Source of the DNA: Streptomyces celluloflavus
Lineage (GTDB): Bacteria > Actinomycetota > Actinomycetes > Streptomycetales > Streptomycetaceae
Reading direction: 5' to 3'
NCBI GenBank assembly: GCA_000720995.1
Contig: JOEL01000014.1
Span: 80,171-144,170, forward strand
Length of the DNA stretch: 64,000 nt
Part shown: one piece after another, positions 41,429-51,185 of the stretch
How positions within the stretch are numbered: position 1 is the stretch's first letter
Layout: each line of letters begins with the position of its first letter
Notes under the pieces: generated by a model
The model's input: the letters and a program-made list of their open reading frames with translations, nothing else
Databases searched by the model: none
Told to the model about the DNA's origin: nothing
Translations under genes and position numbers: made by a program

Positions 41429-41921
41429 GCCCGGGGACGCGCCCGGACGCACCACCGGGCCTCGGGCCCCGGGCCCCGCGCTTCCGGGCCCCGCGCTTCC
41501 GGGCCCCGCGCTTCCGGGCGGCGGCCGGGCCGACAATTTCCCTGTCGCGCCCAGGCCCGGCCGCCGCCCGGAACACCCCCCAACGCCCGCCCCCGCCGCC
41601 CCGGTTCACCACGGACCGGCGGGCGGCGGCCGGCTGTCGCGCGCATCCGTACCGTCCGGCCCGTTGCGGAGTGCCCAGCCCGTACGCGGCGGCAGCGCCT
41701 GCCGGGCCCCGTGGACGGCCCCGGTACGGGCACCACGTGCGCCGCCCACGCGCCCCGTGTGCGCCGTACTCCTCTCCCCGGATGCGCTGTGCTCCCCCGG
41801 ATGTCTCCGCCCGTACTGCGCCGCTCGATGCATTCCGGCCTCGTCCGACCGCGTTTGGAGAGAGCATGGAAGGCGCCAGCAGAGCCGATCCGTCCGCCGA
41901 TCTACCAGCCAGGAGCCGACC
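41429..41921. other. intergenic stretch with a 15-base tandem repeat
   Basis: About 490 bases with no supported gene. A triplicated 15-mer lies at 41471-41515. The right end has the ribosome site AGGAG of the next gene. Confidence 0.45.
41471..41515. repeat. three perfect copies of a 15-base tandem repeat
   Basis: GGGCCCCGCGCTTCC is repeated at 41471-41485, 41486-41500 and 41501-41515, shortly after the glxR stop. Each unit begins with the palindrome GGGCCC, so the array can form alternative hairpins and may work as a terminator. Confidence 0.9.
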
Positions 41922-42671
41922 ATGGCCGACAGCGTGCCGGTGCGGTGCCCGACGTGCCGCCGCGAGAACGCCTTCACCCCGCCCACCTTCCCGTGTGCGT
42001 GCGGCGCCCCGCTGACCCTGCCCGTGCTGCCCGGCGGACTGCCCGTCGAGATAGTGCACCGCACCTGGCAGGGCTCCTGGGTGGAGGTGCGCTGTGACAG
42101 CTGCGGGCGCCAGGACGACTGGCCGGCGCCCGAATCCGGCTGTGTGTGCGGGACGGTGGTCCGCATTCCCGTCCTGCCCGCACCCGTCCCGCCGCCGCCG
42201 AACTTCCCGTCCGCAGGCCCGCTGCGCACCGCGGCCGAGCCGCTGCCCGCGACCGCCCCGGGCACCGTGCCCGCCGTGGCGCGGCCCGCGTTCCGGCCGG
42301 TCACCATCCGTACCGCCCGGGACTGCGTCACCGCCGCCGCGCAGTACCTGAAGTGGCTGGGCTACACGGATGTCGCCCGGACCCAGGAGCGGACCGCCTC
42401 CGGCGTGGACCTGCGCGGCCGCGGTGTGGTGGCGCAGGTCGATCCGACGACCCGGTCCACGGCCCTGCGCGAGATCGAGTGCGTCTGGCTCAACGGCCTC
42501 AACGACTCGGCGACAGCGGTCTTCTTCTCCCTGGCGGGCTATGCCCGGGACGCCCGCTCGCGCGCCGACGAGCTGTACATCCCACTGTTCGTCATGGACC
42601 TCACGGGCACCCCACAGCCGGTCAACGACCCGGCCGACGAGCTGATCCGGTACGGCGCGACGGGCCGGTGA
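41922..42671 (+). CDS. double zinc-ribbon protein with a degenerate Mrr-like nuclease domain
   Basis: 249 aa from ATG 41922, preceded by AGGAGCCGACC. Two zinc ribbons: CPTCRRENAF with CACGAPLTLP, and CDSCGRQDDW with CVCGTVVRIP (eight cysteines). After a Pro-rich linker, residues about 130-245 resemble a restriction-endonuclease-like (Mrr-type) fold: AAQYLKWLGYTDVARTQERT, GVDLRGRGVVAQVDP, then AVFFSLAGYARDARSRADEL and IPLFVMDL. In active Mrr nucleases the motif is D-x9-QxK; here it is D then AQVD, so the lysine is missing. It may bind DNA without cutting it, or act on something else. Family not identified with certainty. Confidence 0.6.
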   Translation: MADSVPVRCPTCRRENAFTPPTFPCACGAPLTLPVLPGGLPVEIVHRTWQGSWVEVRCDSCGRQDDWPAPESGCVCGTVVRIPVLPAPVPPPPNFPSAGPLRTAAEPLPATAPGTVPAVARPAFRPVTIRTARDCVTAAAQYLKWLGYTDVARTQERTASGVDLRGRGVVAQVDPTTRSTALREIECVWLNGLNDSATAVFFSLAGYARDARSRADELYIPLFVMDLTGTPQPVNDPADELIRYGATGR

Positions 42672-42934
42672 CACCGCCCCGGCCGCAGCCCGGGACCGGG
42701 CCGCGGCCACCGCGCGGGAGCGGTCGGAGTGCCGGTCCGGGAGCGGAGGAGGTGTCACCGACCGGCGGCGGTAGGCGAGCCACGGCGGGCGGACTCCCGG
42801 CCCCGGCGTCCGGCGGGCGGGGACTCCCAGCCTCGGCGTGCGGGGTGCCAGGCACCGTCCGCACCTGATGGGGGGGCGTTCCCCCAGCCGGGTCCGGCTG
42901 AGGGAGCAGATTGCGACACGGCATGATCACCCCC
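42672..42934. other. intergenic with hairpins
   Basis: About 260 bases. GGCCGC and GCGGCC around 42678-42706 and the GGGGG/CCCCC and AGCC/GGCT hairpins near 42870-42900 look like terminators of the previous gene. No gene seen. Confidence 0.4.
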
Positions 42935-43087
42935 ATGAAGATCACTGTGATCGGCGCGACGGGCGCCGTCGCCCCGCAAGGGGAGCACCGCGGCGACGCC
43001 GCCCGCCACCGCCTCGACGCCCTCACCTCGCCCCACCGGACCGGTGGTCTGCGCCCGGCCTCCCCGTACGGAGACCGACTGCCGTGA
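42935..43087 (+). pseudogene. N-terminal stub of an NAD(P)-binding (NmrA/SDR-type) protein
   Basis: ATG 42935 starts MKITVIGATGAV, the first strand and Rossmann loop of NAD(P)H-binding oxidoreductases. After about 12 residues the similarity is lost and a TGA follows at 43085. Only the beginning remains; the next gene, a NAD(P)H oxidoreductase, overlaps its end. Confidence 0.45.
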
Positions 43088-43665
43088 CCACCCTGATAGT
43101 TCTGGCCCACCCCGACCTCGCCGCCTCCCGTGCGAACGCGGCGCTCGCCGACGCCGCCCGCGCCGAGGCCAACGTCACCGTCCACGACCTCTACGCCGCC
43201 TACCCCGGCCTGCGGGTCGATGTCGCGCACGAGCAGCGGCTGCTCCTCGCCCACGACCGGATCGTGTTGCAGTTCCCGTTCTACTGGTACTCCGCTCCCC
43301 CGCTGCTCAAGGCGTGGCTGGACGAGGTCCTCGCGTACCGTTTCGCCCACGGTCCGGGCGGCACCGCGCTGCGCGGCAAGGTCCTCCAGGTGGCGACGAC
43401 GGCCGGGGGCGCCGAGGAGTACTACCGCCCCGACGGGTTCAACCGCTTCCCGGTACGGGATCTCCTGCGGCCGTTCGACGCGACGGCGTATGTGACGGGC
43501 ATGCGGTACGCGGAGCCGTTCGTCGTCCACCGTGCCCATCGCCTCACCGACACGGAGCTGGCCGCCGAGACCGGCCGCTACCGCTCGCTGCTGCGGCACG
43601 GCGACCCCGCGGCCGTCGAAACCCGGTCGCCGCACCCGGCGGAAACGGCGACACTGTCCGGATGA
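43084..43665 (+). CDS. NAD(P)H dehydrogenase (quinone), flavodoxin-like fold (KefF/MdaB type)
   Basis: 193 aa from GTG 43084. Flavodoxin-like fold 2: TLIVLAHPDLAASRANAALA, VHDLYAAYPGL, LLLAHDRIVLQFPFYWYSAP (FMN-binding stretch), LLKAWLDEVLAYRFAHG, LQVATTAGG and GMRYAEPFVVHRAH. Two-electron reduction of quinones or electrophiles. Overlaps the following GNAT gene by four bases (GATGATC at 43661), so the two are coupled. Confidence 0.88.
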   Translation: MTTLIVLAHPDLAASRANAALADAARAEANVTVHDLYAAYPGLRVDVAHEQRLLLAHDRIVLQFPFYWYSAPPLLKAWLDEVLAYRFAHGPGGTALRGKVLQVATTAGGAEEYYRPDGFNRFPVRDLLRPFDATAYVTGMRYAEPFVVHRAHRLTDTELAAETGRYRSLLRHGDPAAVETRSPHPAETATLSG

Positions 43666-44225
43666 TCATCCGTATCGCCACGCCCGAAGACCTGCCCGCG
43701 CTGCGTGACCTCGAACGGGCCGCCGGAGAGCCGTTCCGCGCCCTGGGAATGCCGCAGATCGCGGACGACGAGCCGCCGACGACGGCGCAACTCACGGAGT
43801 ACCAGCGGGCGGGCCGGCTGCTGGTCGCCCATGACGAGCCGGGCGAGGGCGGCGCCGAGGGCCGGCCGGCCGCCTATGTGATGTGGGAGCCGGTCGACGG
43901 CTGTACCCATATCGAGCAGGTGTCGGTGCGCCCGGACCATGCGCGGCGCGGCCTCGGCCGGGCGCTGATCGACCGGGCGGAGCGGGCCGCCGGGCCGTAC
44001 CCGCTGACCCTGACCACCTTCGCCGAGGTCCCGTGGAACGCCCCGTACTACGCCCGGATCGGGTTCCGCGTCCTGGCCGATACGGAGCTGACCCCGGGGC
44101 TGCGGGCCATCCGCGCCCATGAGGCGGCGCTCGGCCTGGACCGCTGGCCCCGGGTGTGCATGCGACGGGCCGCGGCGGGGGCGGCCCCGGAGCCGGGTCC
44201 GGCGGCGCCGGAGTCCGCGCGCTGA
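43662..44225 (+). CDS. GNAT-family N-acetyltransferase
   Basis: 187 aa from ATG 43662. MIIRIATPEDLPALRDLERA start, then AYVMWEPVDGCTHIEQVSVR, PDHARRGLGRALIDRAERAA (acetyl-CoA loop RRGLGR) and LTTFAEVPWNAPYYARIGFR. A single-domain GNAT with a low-complexity Ala/Pro tail. Acceptor unknown. Coupled to the quinone oxidoreductase gene. Confidence 0.88.
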   Translation: MIIRIATPEDLPALRDLERAAGEPFRALGMPQIADDEPPTTAQLTEYQRAGRLLVAHDEPGEGGAEGRPAAYVMWEPVDGCTHIEQVSVRPDHARRGLGRALIDRAERAAGPYPLTLTTFAEVPWNAPYYARIGFRVLADTELTPGLRAIRAHEAALGLDRWPRVCMRRAAAGAAPEPGPAAPESAR

Positions 44226-44334
44226 GGCCGGCGTTCCCCGGTGGAACGGCTCTTCGCGGGCGCGTGCCCGGCGAGGAGCCGTTCCGCTGCTGACGAGCCG
44301 TAAGGTCCGCGGGAGGGCGCGCCATACTGTGACC

Positions 44335-44709
44335 ATGATCGACGCGAACGCCCTCCGGTCCGCCTGTCTGGACTTCAACGGCGCGACCGAGGAGTTCCCC
44401 TTCTCCCGGAACCCGGACGTGTCCACCTTCAAGGTCGGCGGCAAGATCTTCGCGCTGACCACGCTGACGGCCCGGCCGCTGACCGTGAGCCTCAAATGCG
44501 AACCGGAGCTGGCCGAGCGGCTGCGCGCGGCGCACCCGGAGGTCCGGCCCGGCTACCACCTCAACAAGCGGCACTGGAACACCGTCTCGCTCGACGGCGG
44601 GCTGCCCGACCGGCTGGTCCTCGACCTGATCGAGGACTCCTACGACCTCATCGTCGCCGCTCTCCCGCGTACCCAGCGCCTTCTCCTCGACTGGCCGGGA
44701 CAGCGCTGA
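44335..44709 (+). CDS. MmcQ/YjbR-family protein
   Basis: 124 aa from ATG 44335. ALRSACLDFNGATEEFPFSR, VSTFKVGGKIFALTTL, LTVSLKCEPELAERLRAAHP, PGYHLNKRHWNTVSLDG and DLIEDSYDLIVAALPRTQR match the small YjbR/MmcQ family (CyaY-like fold, proposed DNA-binding). Function poorly known. The stop codon is part of the stem of a very strong terminator. Confidence 0.88.
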   Translation: MIDANALRSACLDFNGATEEFPFSRNPDVSTFKVGGKIFALTTLTARPLTVSLKCEPELAERLRAAHPEVRPGYHLNKRHWNTVSLDGGLPDRLVLDLIEDSYDLIVAALPRTQRLLLDWPGQR

Positions 44710-44743
44710 CCGGCCCCGCCCTCAGTGGAGGGCGGGGCCGGTC
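44708..44743. terminator. strong bidirectional terminator
   Basis: Perfect 16-base arms GACCGGCCCCGCCCTC (44708-44723) and GAGGGCGGGGCCGGTC (44728-44743) with the loop AGTG. It lies between the convergent YjbR-family and lectin genes. Confidence 0.9.
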
Positions 44744-44825
44744 GGGGCGGTGCGGTCCCGGCCGCGCGCTGCCGGGACCGTGGCGGCGGGCGCGGGCAGG
44801 GCGGCCGGGAGGGGTGGTACCCGGG

Positions 44826-45395
44826 TCAGGACACCGGTTCCCACACGGGCAGCCAGACGTCGTTGGCGGTGCCGTGGGCGGAGCAGGAGTACTGGATCAG
44901 CGCGTTCCCCTTGCCGACGCCCCCTTCGACGTTCAGACACTTGCCGCTGGACCTGACGACGACCTGGTATCCGATGCCCTTGGGTACGAACCGCCACTGT
45001 TCGTTGGCGCCGCTGTCGCAGGTGTACTGGATGACCGGTGCGCCGTTCTCGCGCCCGCCGCCCCGGACGTTCAGGCACTTGCCGCTCTCCCGGGAGGCGA
45101 GCCGGTAGTAGCCGTCGGCGACCGCGGTGGCCTCCCAGCGCTCGTTCTTGCCGCCGGTCCAGGGCCACTGGACGACCGGGGTGCCGTTCTCGCTCCCGCC
45201 GCCGCGGACGTTGGCGACCTGGCCCGGGTCCGATGCCAGCCGCAGGCTCAGCCGCCCCACCGAGGCCGCGTGGGCCGCCGCGGGCCGGTCCGGCACGGGC
45301 TCGGCCGAAGCGGCCGGACCCGACAGGGCGCAGACCAGCGCCGTCCCCACGAGGGCGGTGGTCGCGGCCACCAGGTTCCGCTTGAATGCCGACAT
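44826..45395 (-). CDS. secreted ricin-type beta-trefoil lectin
   Basis: 189 aa from ATG 45395, preceded by CAGGAGAAGCC. A signal peptide (MSAFKRNLVAATTALVGTAL) ends near ASA. The rest is one beta-trefoil with three related repeats: VANVRGGGSENGTPVVQWPW, then KCLNVRGGGRENGAPVIQY and KCLNVEGGVGKGNALIQYSC, each with the QxW-like closing strand (NERWEA, NEQWRF, NDVWLP). It should bind galactose- or xylose-type sugars outside the cell. No attached catalytic domain, so a free lectin or carbohydrate-binding module. Confidence 0.88.
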   Translation of the reverse strand: MSAFKRNLVAATTALVGTALVCALSGPAASAEPVPDRPAAAHAASVGRLSLRLASDPGQVANVRGGGSENGTPVVQWPWTGGKNERWEATAVADGYYRLASRESGKCLNVRGGGRENGAPVIQYTCDSGANEQWRFVPKGIGYQVVVRSSGKCLNVEGGVGKGNALIQYSCSAHGTANDVWLPVWEPVS

Positions 45396-45560
45396 GGCTT
45401 CTCCTGAAAGGACTTGGCGAACTCGGCCGGAGGGTCCGGCCGAAGAGGAGCATGGCGAAGGCGGCACGGCCAAGGGGGAAATGAACGCGGAAACAATCCT
45501 TTCGTGTGATATTCCCGGGAAATGTAGATCGGTCGGCGTGGAAGGCGCCCCGCCCCGTGG

Positions 45561-47294
45561 TCAGGCGCCGGCCGGCGCGGGCGGCACCGCGTCCCGGGCC
45601 CCGGCCCCGCCCCGCTCCTTCGCCAGCCGCTCGCGCAGTTCGACCTTGCGGACCTTGCCGCTGACCGTCATCGGGAAGGAGTCGAGGATCTCCAGATGGC
45701 GCGGCACCTTGAAGTGGGCGAGCCGGGAGCGGCAGTACTCGGCCAACTCCTCCTGGGTCAGCCGCACTTGGGGATCACGGAGGATGACGCAGGCGGCGAT
45801 CTCCTCGCCGTACTTCGGGTCCGGGACGCCGACGACCTGGACGTCGGCGATCTTGGGGTGGGAGTAGAGGAACTCCTCGATCTCGCGCGGATAGACGTTC
45901 TCGCCGCCCCTGATGATCATGTCCTTGATGCGGCCGACGATCCGCACATAACCGTCGTCGTCCATCACCGCCAGATCGCCGGTGTGCATCCACCGGTCGG
46001 CGTCGATGGCCTCGGCGGTGCGGGCCGGTTCCTGCCAGTAGCCGAGCATCACGCTGTAGCCGCGGGTGCACAGCTCCCCCGGTTCGCCGCGCGGCACCGT
46101 CGCGCCGGTCACCGGATCGACGATCCGCACCTCGATGTGCGGCAGCACCCGGCCGACCGTCGCGGTGCGGTGCGCCAGGTCGTCGTCGCGGCGCGTCTGG
46201 GTGGAGACCGGGGAGGTCTCGGTCATGCCGTAGCAGATGGAGACCTCGGCCATGTGCATCTCGGCGACCACCCGTTTCATCACCTCCTCCGGGCAGGGCG
46301 AGCCCGCCATGATGCCGGTGCGCAGCGAGGTCAGGTCGTAGGTGGTGAAGTCGGGGTGGTCGAGTTCGGCGATGAACATGGTGGGGACGCCGTACAGGGA
46401 GGTGCACCGCTCGTCCTGGACCGCCCGGAGGGTGGCCACCGGGTCGAAGGAGGGTGCCGGGATAACGATGCAGGCACCGTGCGAGGTGGCGCCGAGATTG
46501 CCCATGACCATGCCGAAGCAGTGGTAGAAGGGGACGGGCAGGCACACCCGGTCGTGTTCGGTGTAGCCGATCGTCTCGCCCACCCAGTAGCCGTTGTTGA
46601 GGATGTTGCGGTGGGAGAGGGTGGCGCCCTTGGGGAAGCCGGTGGTGCCGGAGGTGTACTGGATGTTGACCGGGTCGTCGGCGGACAGCTCCGCCTCGCA
46701 CGCGGCGAGCCGGGTGTGCGGGACGGCCCGGCCGGCGGCCACCAGCCCGTCCCAGCTGGGATCGCCGACGTAGACCACCTCGCGCAGCTCCGGGGTCTCG
46801 GCCCGGACCCGTTCGATCATGCCGCGGTAGTCGCTGGACCTGTGCCGGGTCACCGAGACCAGGAGCCGGACGCCGGCCTGCCGGAGGACGTACGCCAACT
46901 CGTGGACGCGGTAGGCGGGGTTGACGTTGACGAGGATGGCGCCGATGCGGGCGGTGGCGTACTGGACGAGCACCCACTCGGGGCAGTTGGGCGCCCAGAT
47001 GCCGACCCGGTCGCCCTTGCCGATGCCCTTGGCGAGCAGGCCGAGCGCCACCTCGTCCACCGCCCGGCCCAGTTCGGCGTACGTCCAGCGGCGGCCGCCG
47101 ACCGCCTCGACCAGCGCCTCTCGGTCGCCGAACCGGGCGATGGCACGAGCCAGGTCGGCACCGATGGTGTGGTCGAGCAGCGGCCGGCCGGTGGCCCCGG
47201 CGGCGTACGACAGCGCCGGCTGCGGGCCGGTGCGCGGCTCCGTGCCGGGCCCGGTGTCCGGCTCGGTGTCCGGCTCGGTGTGCGGGCGGCTCAT
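45561..47294 (-). CDS. AMP-dependent acyl-CoA synthetase (fatty-acid type)
   Basis: 577 aa. Adenylate-forming enzyme: [20 protein letters not shown] (P-loop-like A3), [11 protein letters not shown] (A5), [29 protein letters not shown] (A7), [20 protein letters not shown] (A8) and the catalytic Lys in [14 protein letters not shown] (A10). These fit medium/long-chain fatty-acyl-CoA ligases. Its start overlaps the stop of the next acyl-CoA synthetase gene (47291-47294), so they form a translationally coupled pair. Confidence 0.92.
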   Translation of the reverse strand: MSRPHTEPDTEPDTGPGTEPRTGPQPALSYAAGATGRPLLDHTIGADLARAIARFGDREALVEAVGGRRWTYAELGRAVDEVALGLLAKGIGKGDRVGIWAPNCPEWVLVQYATARIGAILVNVNPAYRVHELAYVLRQAGVRLLVSVTRHRSSDYRGMIERVRAETPELREVVYVGDPSWDGLVAAGRAVPHTRLAACEAELSADDPVNIQYTSGTTGFPKGATLSHRNILNNGYWVGETIGYTEHDRVCLPVPFYHCFGMVMGNLGATSHGACIVIPAPSFDPVATLRAVQDERCTSLYGVPTMFIAELDHPDFTTYDLTSLRTGIMAGSPCPEEVMKRVVAEMHMAEVSICYGMTETSPVSTQTRRDDDLAHRTATVGRVLPHIEVRIVDPVTGATVPRGEPGELCTRGYSVMLGYWQEPARTAEAIDADRWMHTGDLAVMDDDGYVRIVGRIKDMIIRGGENVYPREIEEFLYSHPKIADVQVVGVPDPKYGEEIAACVILRDPQVRLTQEELAEYCRSRLAHFKVPRHLEILDSFPMTVSGKVRKVELRERLAKERGGAGARDAVPPAPAGA

Positions 47295-48994
47295 CGGTGG
47301 TCCTCCTCCCGGTACTCCGCGCCGCCGTCGCCGTGCGCGGTGCGCTCGCGCAGTTCGACGCGGCGGATCTTGCCGGAGACGGTCTTCGGCAACTCGGCGA
47401 ACTCCAGCCGCCGGATGCGCTTGTAGGGGGCCAGTACCTCCCGGGAGTGCGCGAAGAGCAGCTTCGCGGTCTCCGGGCCGGGCGCCCAGCCGGCCGCCAG
47501 CACGATGTACGCCTTGGGGACGGCCAGCCGCAGCGGGTCGGGGGCCGGGACGACGGCGGCCTCGGCAACCGCCTCGTGCTCCAGCAGGGCGCTCTCCAGC
47601 TCGAATGGCGAGATCTTGTAGTCGGACGCCTTGAACACGTCGTCGGCGCGGCCGACATAGGTGATCCAGCCATCGCTGTCGCGGGCGCCGATGTCGCCGG
47701 TGCGGTAGTAACCGCCGGCCATCGCCTCCGCGGTGCGCGCCGGATCGCCCGCGTAACCGGCCATCAGGCCGACGGGGTGCGCGGCGAGGTCGAGGGCGAT
47801 CTCGCCCTCATCGGCCGGGGCGCCGCTGACCGGGTCCAGCAGTACGACCTCGAAGCCGGGGGTGGGCCGGCCCATGGAACCCGGTTTGACCTGCTGGCCG
47901 GGGGTGTTGGCGACCTGGACGGCGGTCTCGGTCTGGCCGAAGCCGTCCCGGATCGTCACGCCCCAGCTCTGCCGCACCTGCTCGATGATCTCCGGGTTGA
48001 GCGGTTCCCCGGCCGCGACGATCTCCCGCGGCGGATGCCGGAGCACCGACAGATCGGCCTGGATGAGCATCCGCCACACGGTGGGCGGGGCGCAGAAGCT
48101 GGTGACGCGCGCCCGGTCCATTTCGGCCATCAGCCGGGCCGCGTCGAAGCGGGTGTAGTTGTGGATGAAGACGGTGGCCTCGGCGTTCCAGGGCGCGAAG
48201 AGATTGGACCAGGCGTGCTTGGCCCAGCCGGGCGAGGAGATGTTCAGATGCACATCGCCGGGCCGCAGACCGGTCCAGTACATCGTCGCGAGGTGGCCGA
48301 TGGGGTAGGAGGCGTGGGTGTGCTCGACGAGCTTGGGCCGGGCGGTGGTGCCGGAGGTGAAGTACAGCATCAGCGGGTCGTCGGCCCGGGTGGGCCCGTC
48401 GGGCCGGTAGTCGGCGGGGCCGTCGTACGCCTCCTCGTACGCGAGCCAGCCGGGGTCCGCGCCGCCCACCGCGATCCGGGTGTAGTCGCCGGGGACGGCG
48501 GCGAACTTGCCGGTGTCCGCGGCGCGCACCACGACGTGCCGGGCCCGGCCGCGGTGGACGCGGTCGGCGAGATCGGCCGGGCCCAGCAGCGGTGTCGCGG
48601 GGATGACGACGGCGCGCAGCTTCATCGCGGCGAGCGCGGTCTCCCACAGTTCGGCCTGGTTCCCGAGCATCACAATGAGCCGGTCGCCGGGGCGTACCCC
48701 GTTGCCGGAAAGCCAGTTGGCGACCTGGTCGGAGCGGCGGCGCAGGTCCGCGAAGGTGAGGCGGGTCTCGGTGCCGTCCTCCTCGACGATGTGCAGCGCG
48801 GTCCGGTCGTTGCCGCGGGCGATGACGTCGAACCAGTCGAGCGCCCAGTTGAAGCGCCCGGGGCGGGGCCAGCGGAAGGCCGCGCGGGCCGCGTCGTAGT
48901 CCTCCCGGTGCCGGAGCAGCAGATCCCGCGCCGCCCGGAACTCCTCGGTGGCGGCCGGTGCGCGCCCCGCCGCACCGGTTTCCGTGTCCCTCAT
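47291..48994 (-). CDS. AMP-dependent acyl-CoA synthetase (medium-chain/benzoate-type)
   Basis: 567 aa from ATG 48994, preceded by GAGGAGGACAC. Motifs: [20 protein letters not shown] (A3, with the MACS-like TSGTT-x-x-PK), [11 protein letters not shown] (A5), [20 protein letters not shown] (A7), [20 protein letters not shown] (A8, the MACS signature) and [15 protein letters not shown] (A10 Lys). The [10 protein letters not shown] form points to medium-chain, xenobiotic or aromatic acids. First gene of the coupled pair, divergent from a GAF-LuxR regulator that probably controls both. Confidence 0.92.
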   Translation of the reverse strand: MRDTETGAAGRAPAATEEFRAARDLLLRHREDYDAARAAFRWPRPGRFNWALDWFDVIARGNDRTALHIVEEDGTETRLTFADLRRRSDQVANWLSGNGVRPGDRLIVMLGNQAELWETALAAMKLRAVVIPATPLLGPADLADRVHRGRARHVVVRAADTGKFAAVPGDYTRIAVGGADPGWLAYEEAYDGPADYRPDGPTRADDPLMLYFTSGTTARPKLVEHTHASYPIGHLATMYWTGLRPGDVHLNISSPGWAKHAWSNLFAPWNAEATVFIHNYTRFDAARLMAEMDRARVTSFCAPPTVWRMLIQADLSVLRHPPREIVAAGEPLNPEIIEQVRQSWGVTIRDGFGQTETAVQVANTPGQQVKPGSMGRPTPGFEVVLLDPVSGAPADEGEIALDLAAHPVGLMAGYAGDPARTAEAMAGGYYRTGDIGARDSDGWITYVGRADDVFKASDYKISPFELESALLEHEAVAEAAVVPAPDPLRLAVPKAYIVLAAGWAPGPETAKLLFAHSREVLAPYKRIRRLEFAELPKTVSGKIRRVELRERTAHGDGGAEYREEDHR

Positions 48995-49087
48995 GTGTCC
49001 TCCTCGTTGCCGCACCGCTGCCCGCCATCGTGTAATCAGTGACGCAGGTCTCACCACCCCCGAACGGGGGGAAGCGGAGGTTTCGGC

Positions 49088-49942
49088 GTGCAGGGCGAGT
49101 CGGGGTCGAACGATTCCGCGGACGTACGGGCGGCGCTGTCGCGGCTGCGGCGGGCCAGCGGTCTGCCGGTGGCGTTCGGCGGGCTGCTGGCCGGTACCGG
49201 CCGCTATCGCATCAACGAGCTGTCCGGTACGGCGTCCGCGGCGCTGCGCGGGCTGCACATCCACCACGGCAACGGCCTGGGCGGGAAGGCCGCGGCGCAG
49301 TCCCGGCCGTTCGCGGTGGCCGATTACCACTCCTCGCCGGCGATCAGCCACGAGTACGACGCGGCGGTGGGCGCGGAGGGGCTGCGGTCGGTGCTCGCGG
49401 TGCCGGTGATCGTCCGGCGCCGGGTGCGCGGGGTGCTGTACGGGGCGCTGCGCCGGCCGCTGCGGCTGGGCGACCGGCCGCTGACGGCGGCGATGGAGGC
49501 GGCGCGGGAGCTGGAGCAGGCGCTGCTGTTGCAGGACGAGGCGGCGCGGCTGCTGTCGGTGGCCCGGCAGCCGACCGCCGCCGATCCGGCGATGTGGGAG
49601 GAGGTGCGGGAGGCGCACGGCGCACTGCGGGCGCTGGCGCAGCGGATCGCCGATCCGGTGCTGCGGCGGGAGATGCTGGCGGCGTGCGGCCGGCTCGCGG
49701 CGGCCTCTTCGGGGCGGTCCGGCGGGGCCGGCGGGTCCGAGGGGGCTCCCGCGCTGGCGCCGCGCGAGGTGGACGTACTGGCGTGTGTGGCGTCCGGGGC
49801 GACGAATGCGGAGGCGGCGCAGCGGCTGGGGCTGCGGCCGGAGACGGTGAAGGGCTATCTGGCGTCGTCCATGCGGAAGCTGGGGGCGCATTCGCGGATG
49901 CAGGCGGTGATCGCTGCGCGGCGGGCGGGGCTGCTGCCCTGA
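49088..49942 (+). CDS. GAF-LuxR transcriptional regulator
   Basis: 284 aa from GTG 49088, preceded by GCGGAGG. Residues about 15-150 form a GAF-like sensor (LPVAFGGLLAG, LHIHHGNGLGGKA, SVLAVPVIVRRRVRGVLYGA). The C-terminal LuxR helix-turn-helix lies at about 222-280: LAPREVDVLACVASGATNAE, AAQRLGLRPETVKGYLASSM and RKLGAHSRMQAVIAARRAGL. This type often sits beside acyl-CoA synthetase or benzoate genes; the divergent layout suggests that it activates the two synthetases in response to their acid. Confidence 0.88.
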   Translation: MQGESGSNDSADVRAALSRLRRASGLPVAFGGLLAGTGRYRINELSGTASAALRGLHIHHGNGLGGKAAAQSRPFAVADYHSSPAISHEYDAAVGAEGLRSVLAVPVIVRRRVRGVLYGALRRPLRLGDRPLTAAMEAARELEQALLLQDEAARLLSVARQPTAADPAMWEEVREAHGALRALAQRIADPVLRREMLAACGRLAAASSGRSGGAGGSEGAPALAPREVDVLACVASGATNAEAAQRLGLRPETVKGYLASSMRKLGAHSRMQAVIAARRAGLLP

Positions 49943-50366
49943 GGGAGTGCCGACGGGCCGGAGGCGGGGCGCGGGCCGGGCGGGAGGCGGGCGGGGTGGC
50001 ACCCGGCTGACGCGGGGCAGGGCCCGCGGGCCCCGGGAGGCTCGGGACCCCGGCCCACGCGGGACACGAACCGGGCGGACAGGAACGACGCGGACGGAGA
50101 CGGCGCTGCCCGGACCGACCGGGTGGCGTACGACCACGGCCCCGTCCGGTGCAGCGGCGCGGCCCCAGCCCGCCGAGGTGGGCGAGTGCGGCCGGGGCCG
50201 TCCCCCGATACGGCCCCGGCCGCCCGGCCCCGGCCCGGCGGGCGGTCAGGCTCCGGGCGCGGCACCGCGCGCCGCGGCCCCGGCTACCCGCCGGGCGGCT
50301 ACCGGAGGGCACCGCGCACCGGACGCCGTCCGCCCCCGGCCCGAACGCCGTCCGGGCCACCGGCGT
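49943..50366. other. GC-rich intergenic stretch
   Basis: About 420 bases, convergent space between the GAF-LuxR gene and the ABC permease gene. Very high GC and Pro/Arg/Gly-type open frames in all phases, but no domain or start site I can support. Confidence 0.4.
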
Positions 50367-51185
50367 TCACTCGTCCCGGCGCGCCAGCGCCCGCCCGCCT
50401 GCCCAGACCGTCACCGCGGCCCAGGCGGTCATCGTCGCCAGACCGGTCCAGCCGGTCAGCGCGCCCTGGGGGACGGTGTGGAGGATCTGCTGGCCGGCCC
50501 GGTCGGGCAGGAACTGCGCCAGGTCCTTCGTGGCGTCGATCGAGCCGAGCAGCGGGGAGACGGAGACGACCAGCGGTACGAGGAGGCTCAGCGCGCCGAC
50601 CGGGCTGCGCAGCAGGGCGGCGACGCCCGCGGCCAGCAGGGTGAGCAGGGCCAGGTAGAGGCCGCAGCCGAGGACCGCCGGCAGGGCCCCGGGGGCGCCG
50701 AGTCCGACGCCGTGGCGTCCGAGGAACGCCTCCCCGCCGAAGAAGCAGACCAGGCCGGTGAGCAGTCCGGCGGCGAGCGCCAGGCCGCCGACCACGGTCA
50801 GCTTCGCCGCGTACAGCGTGGCGCGGCGCGGTACGGCCACGAGCGAGACCCGGATGGCGCCGCCGGACCATTCGCCCGCGACGGCGGCGACACCGAAGGC
50901 GACGGCGGCCACCTGCCCGAAGTTGACGCCGTAGAAGGCGTAGAAGAGCGGGTCGAAGCCCGGCTCGGTGTGTGTGACGTGGTCCGTGCCGGCGGCGACG
51001 AGGGTGATGCCCGCCGACATCAGGACGACGGCGGCCAGGCTGCCGTAGAGGGAGGGCAGGCTCCGGATCTTCGTCCACTCGGCGCGGAGCACCGCCCCGA
51101 ACCGGGCGAACCGGCCCCCGTCCGCCGCGCCACCGGGGCCGCCGCCGGACACGGGGTGCGCGCGGGTGGTGCCCTCGGCGCTCAT
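50367..51185 (-). CDS. ABC-2 type transporter permease
   Basis: 272 aa from ATG 51185. Starts with RFGAVLRAEWTKIRSLPSLY, the usual ABC-2 permease opening, then six hydrophobic segments, including VAFGVAAVAGEWSGGAIRVS and LLRSPVGALSLLVPLVVSVS. It pairs with the ATPase whose stop overlaps its start by ATGA. Substrate unknown; such pairs next to NarL-type two-component systems often serve antibiotic or lipid export. Confidence 0.9.
   Translation of the reverse strand: MSAEGTTRAHPVSGGGPGGAADGGRFARFGAVLRAEWTKIRSLPSLYGSLAAVVLMSAGITLVAAGTDHVTHTEPGFDPLFYAFYGVNFGQVAAVAFGVAAVAGEWSGGAIRVSLVAVPRRATLYAAKLTVVGGLALAAGLLTGLVCFFGGEAFLGRHGVGLGAPGALPAVLGCGLYLALLTLLAAGVAALLRSPVGALSLLVPLVVSVSPLLGSIDATKDLAQFLPDRAGQQILHTVPQGALTGWTGLATMTAWAAVTVWAGGRALARRDE

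Noticed and set aside
39185-41536. Long minus-strand frame through hyi and glxR
   Set aside because: Only its last 90 codons (39185-39454) look real; the rest is the shadow of two well-supported plus-strand genes.
49943-50366. Gene in the GC-rich gap
   Set aside because: Only Arg/Pro/Gly-rich open frames without ribosome sites.
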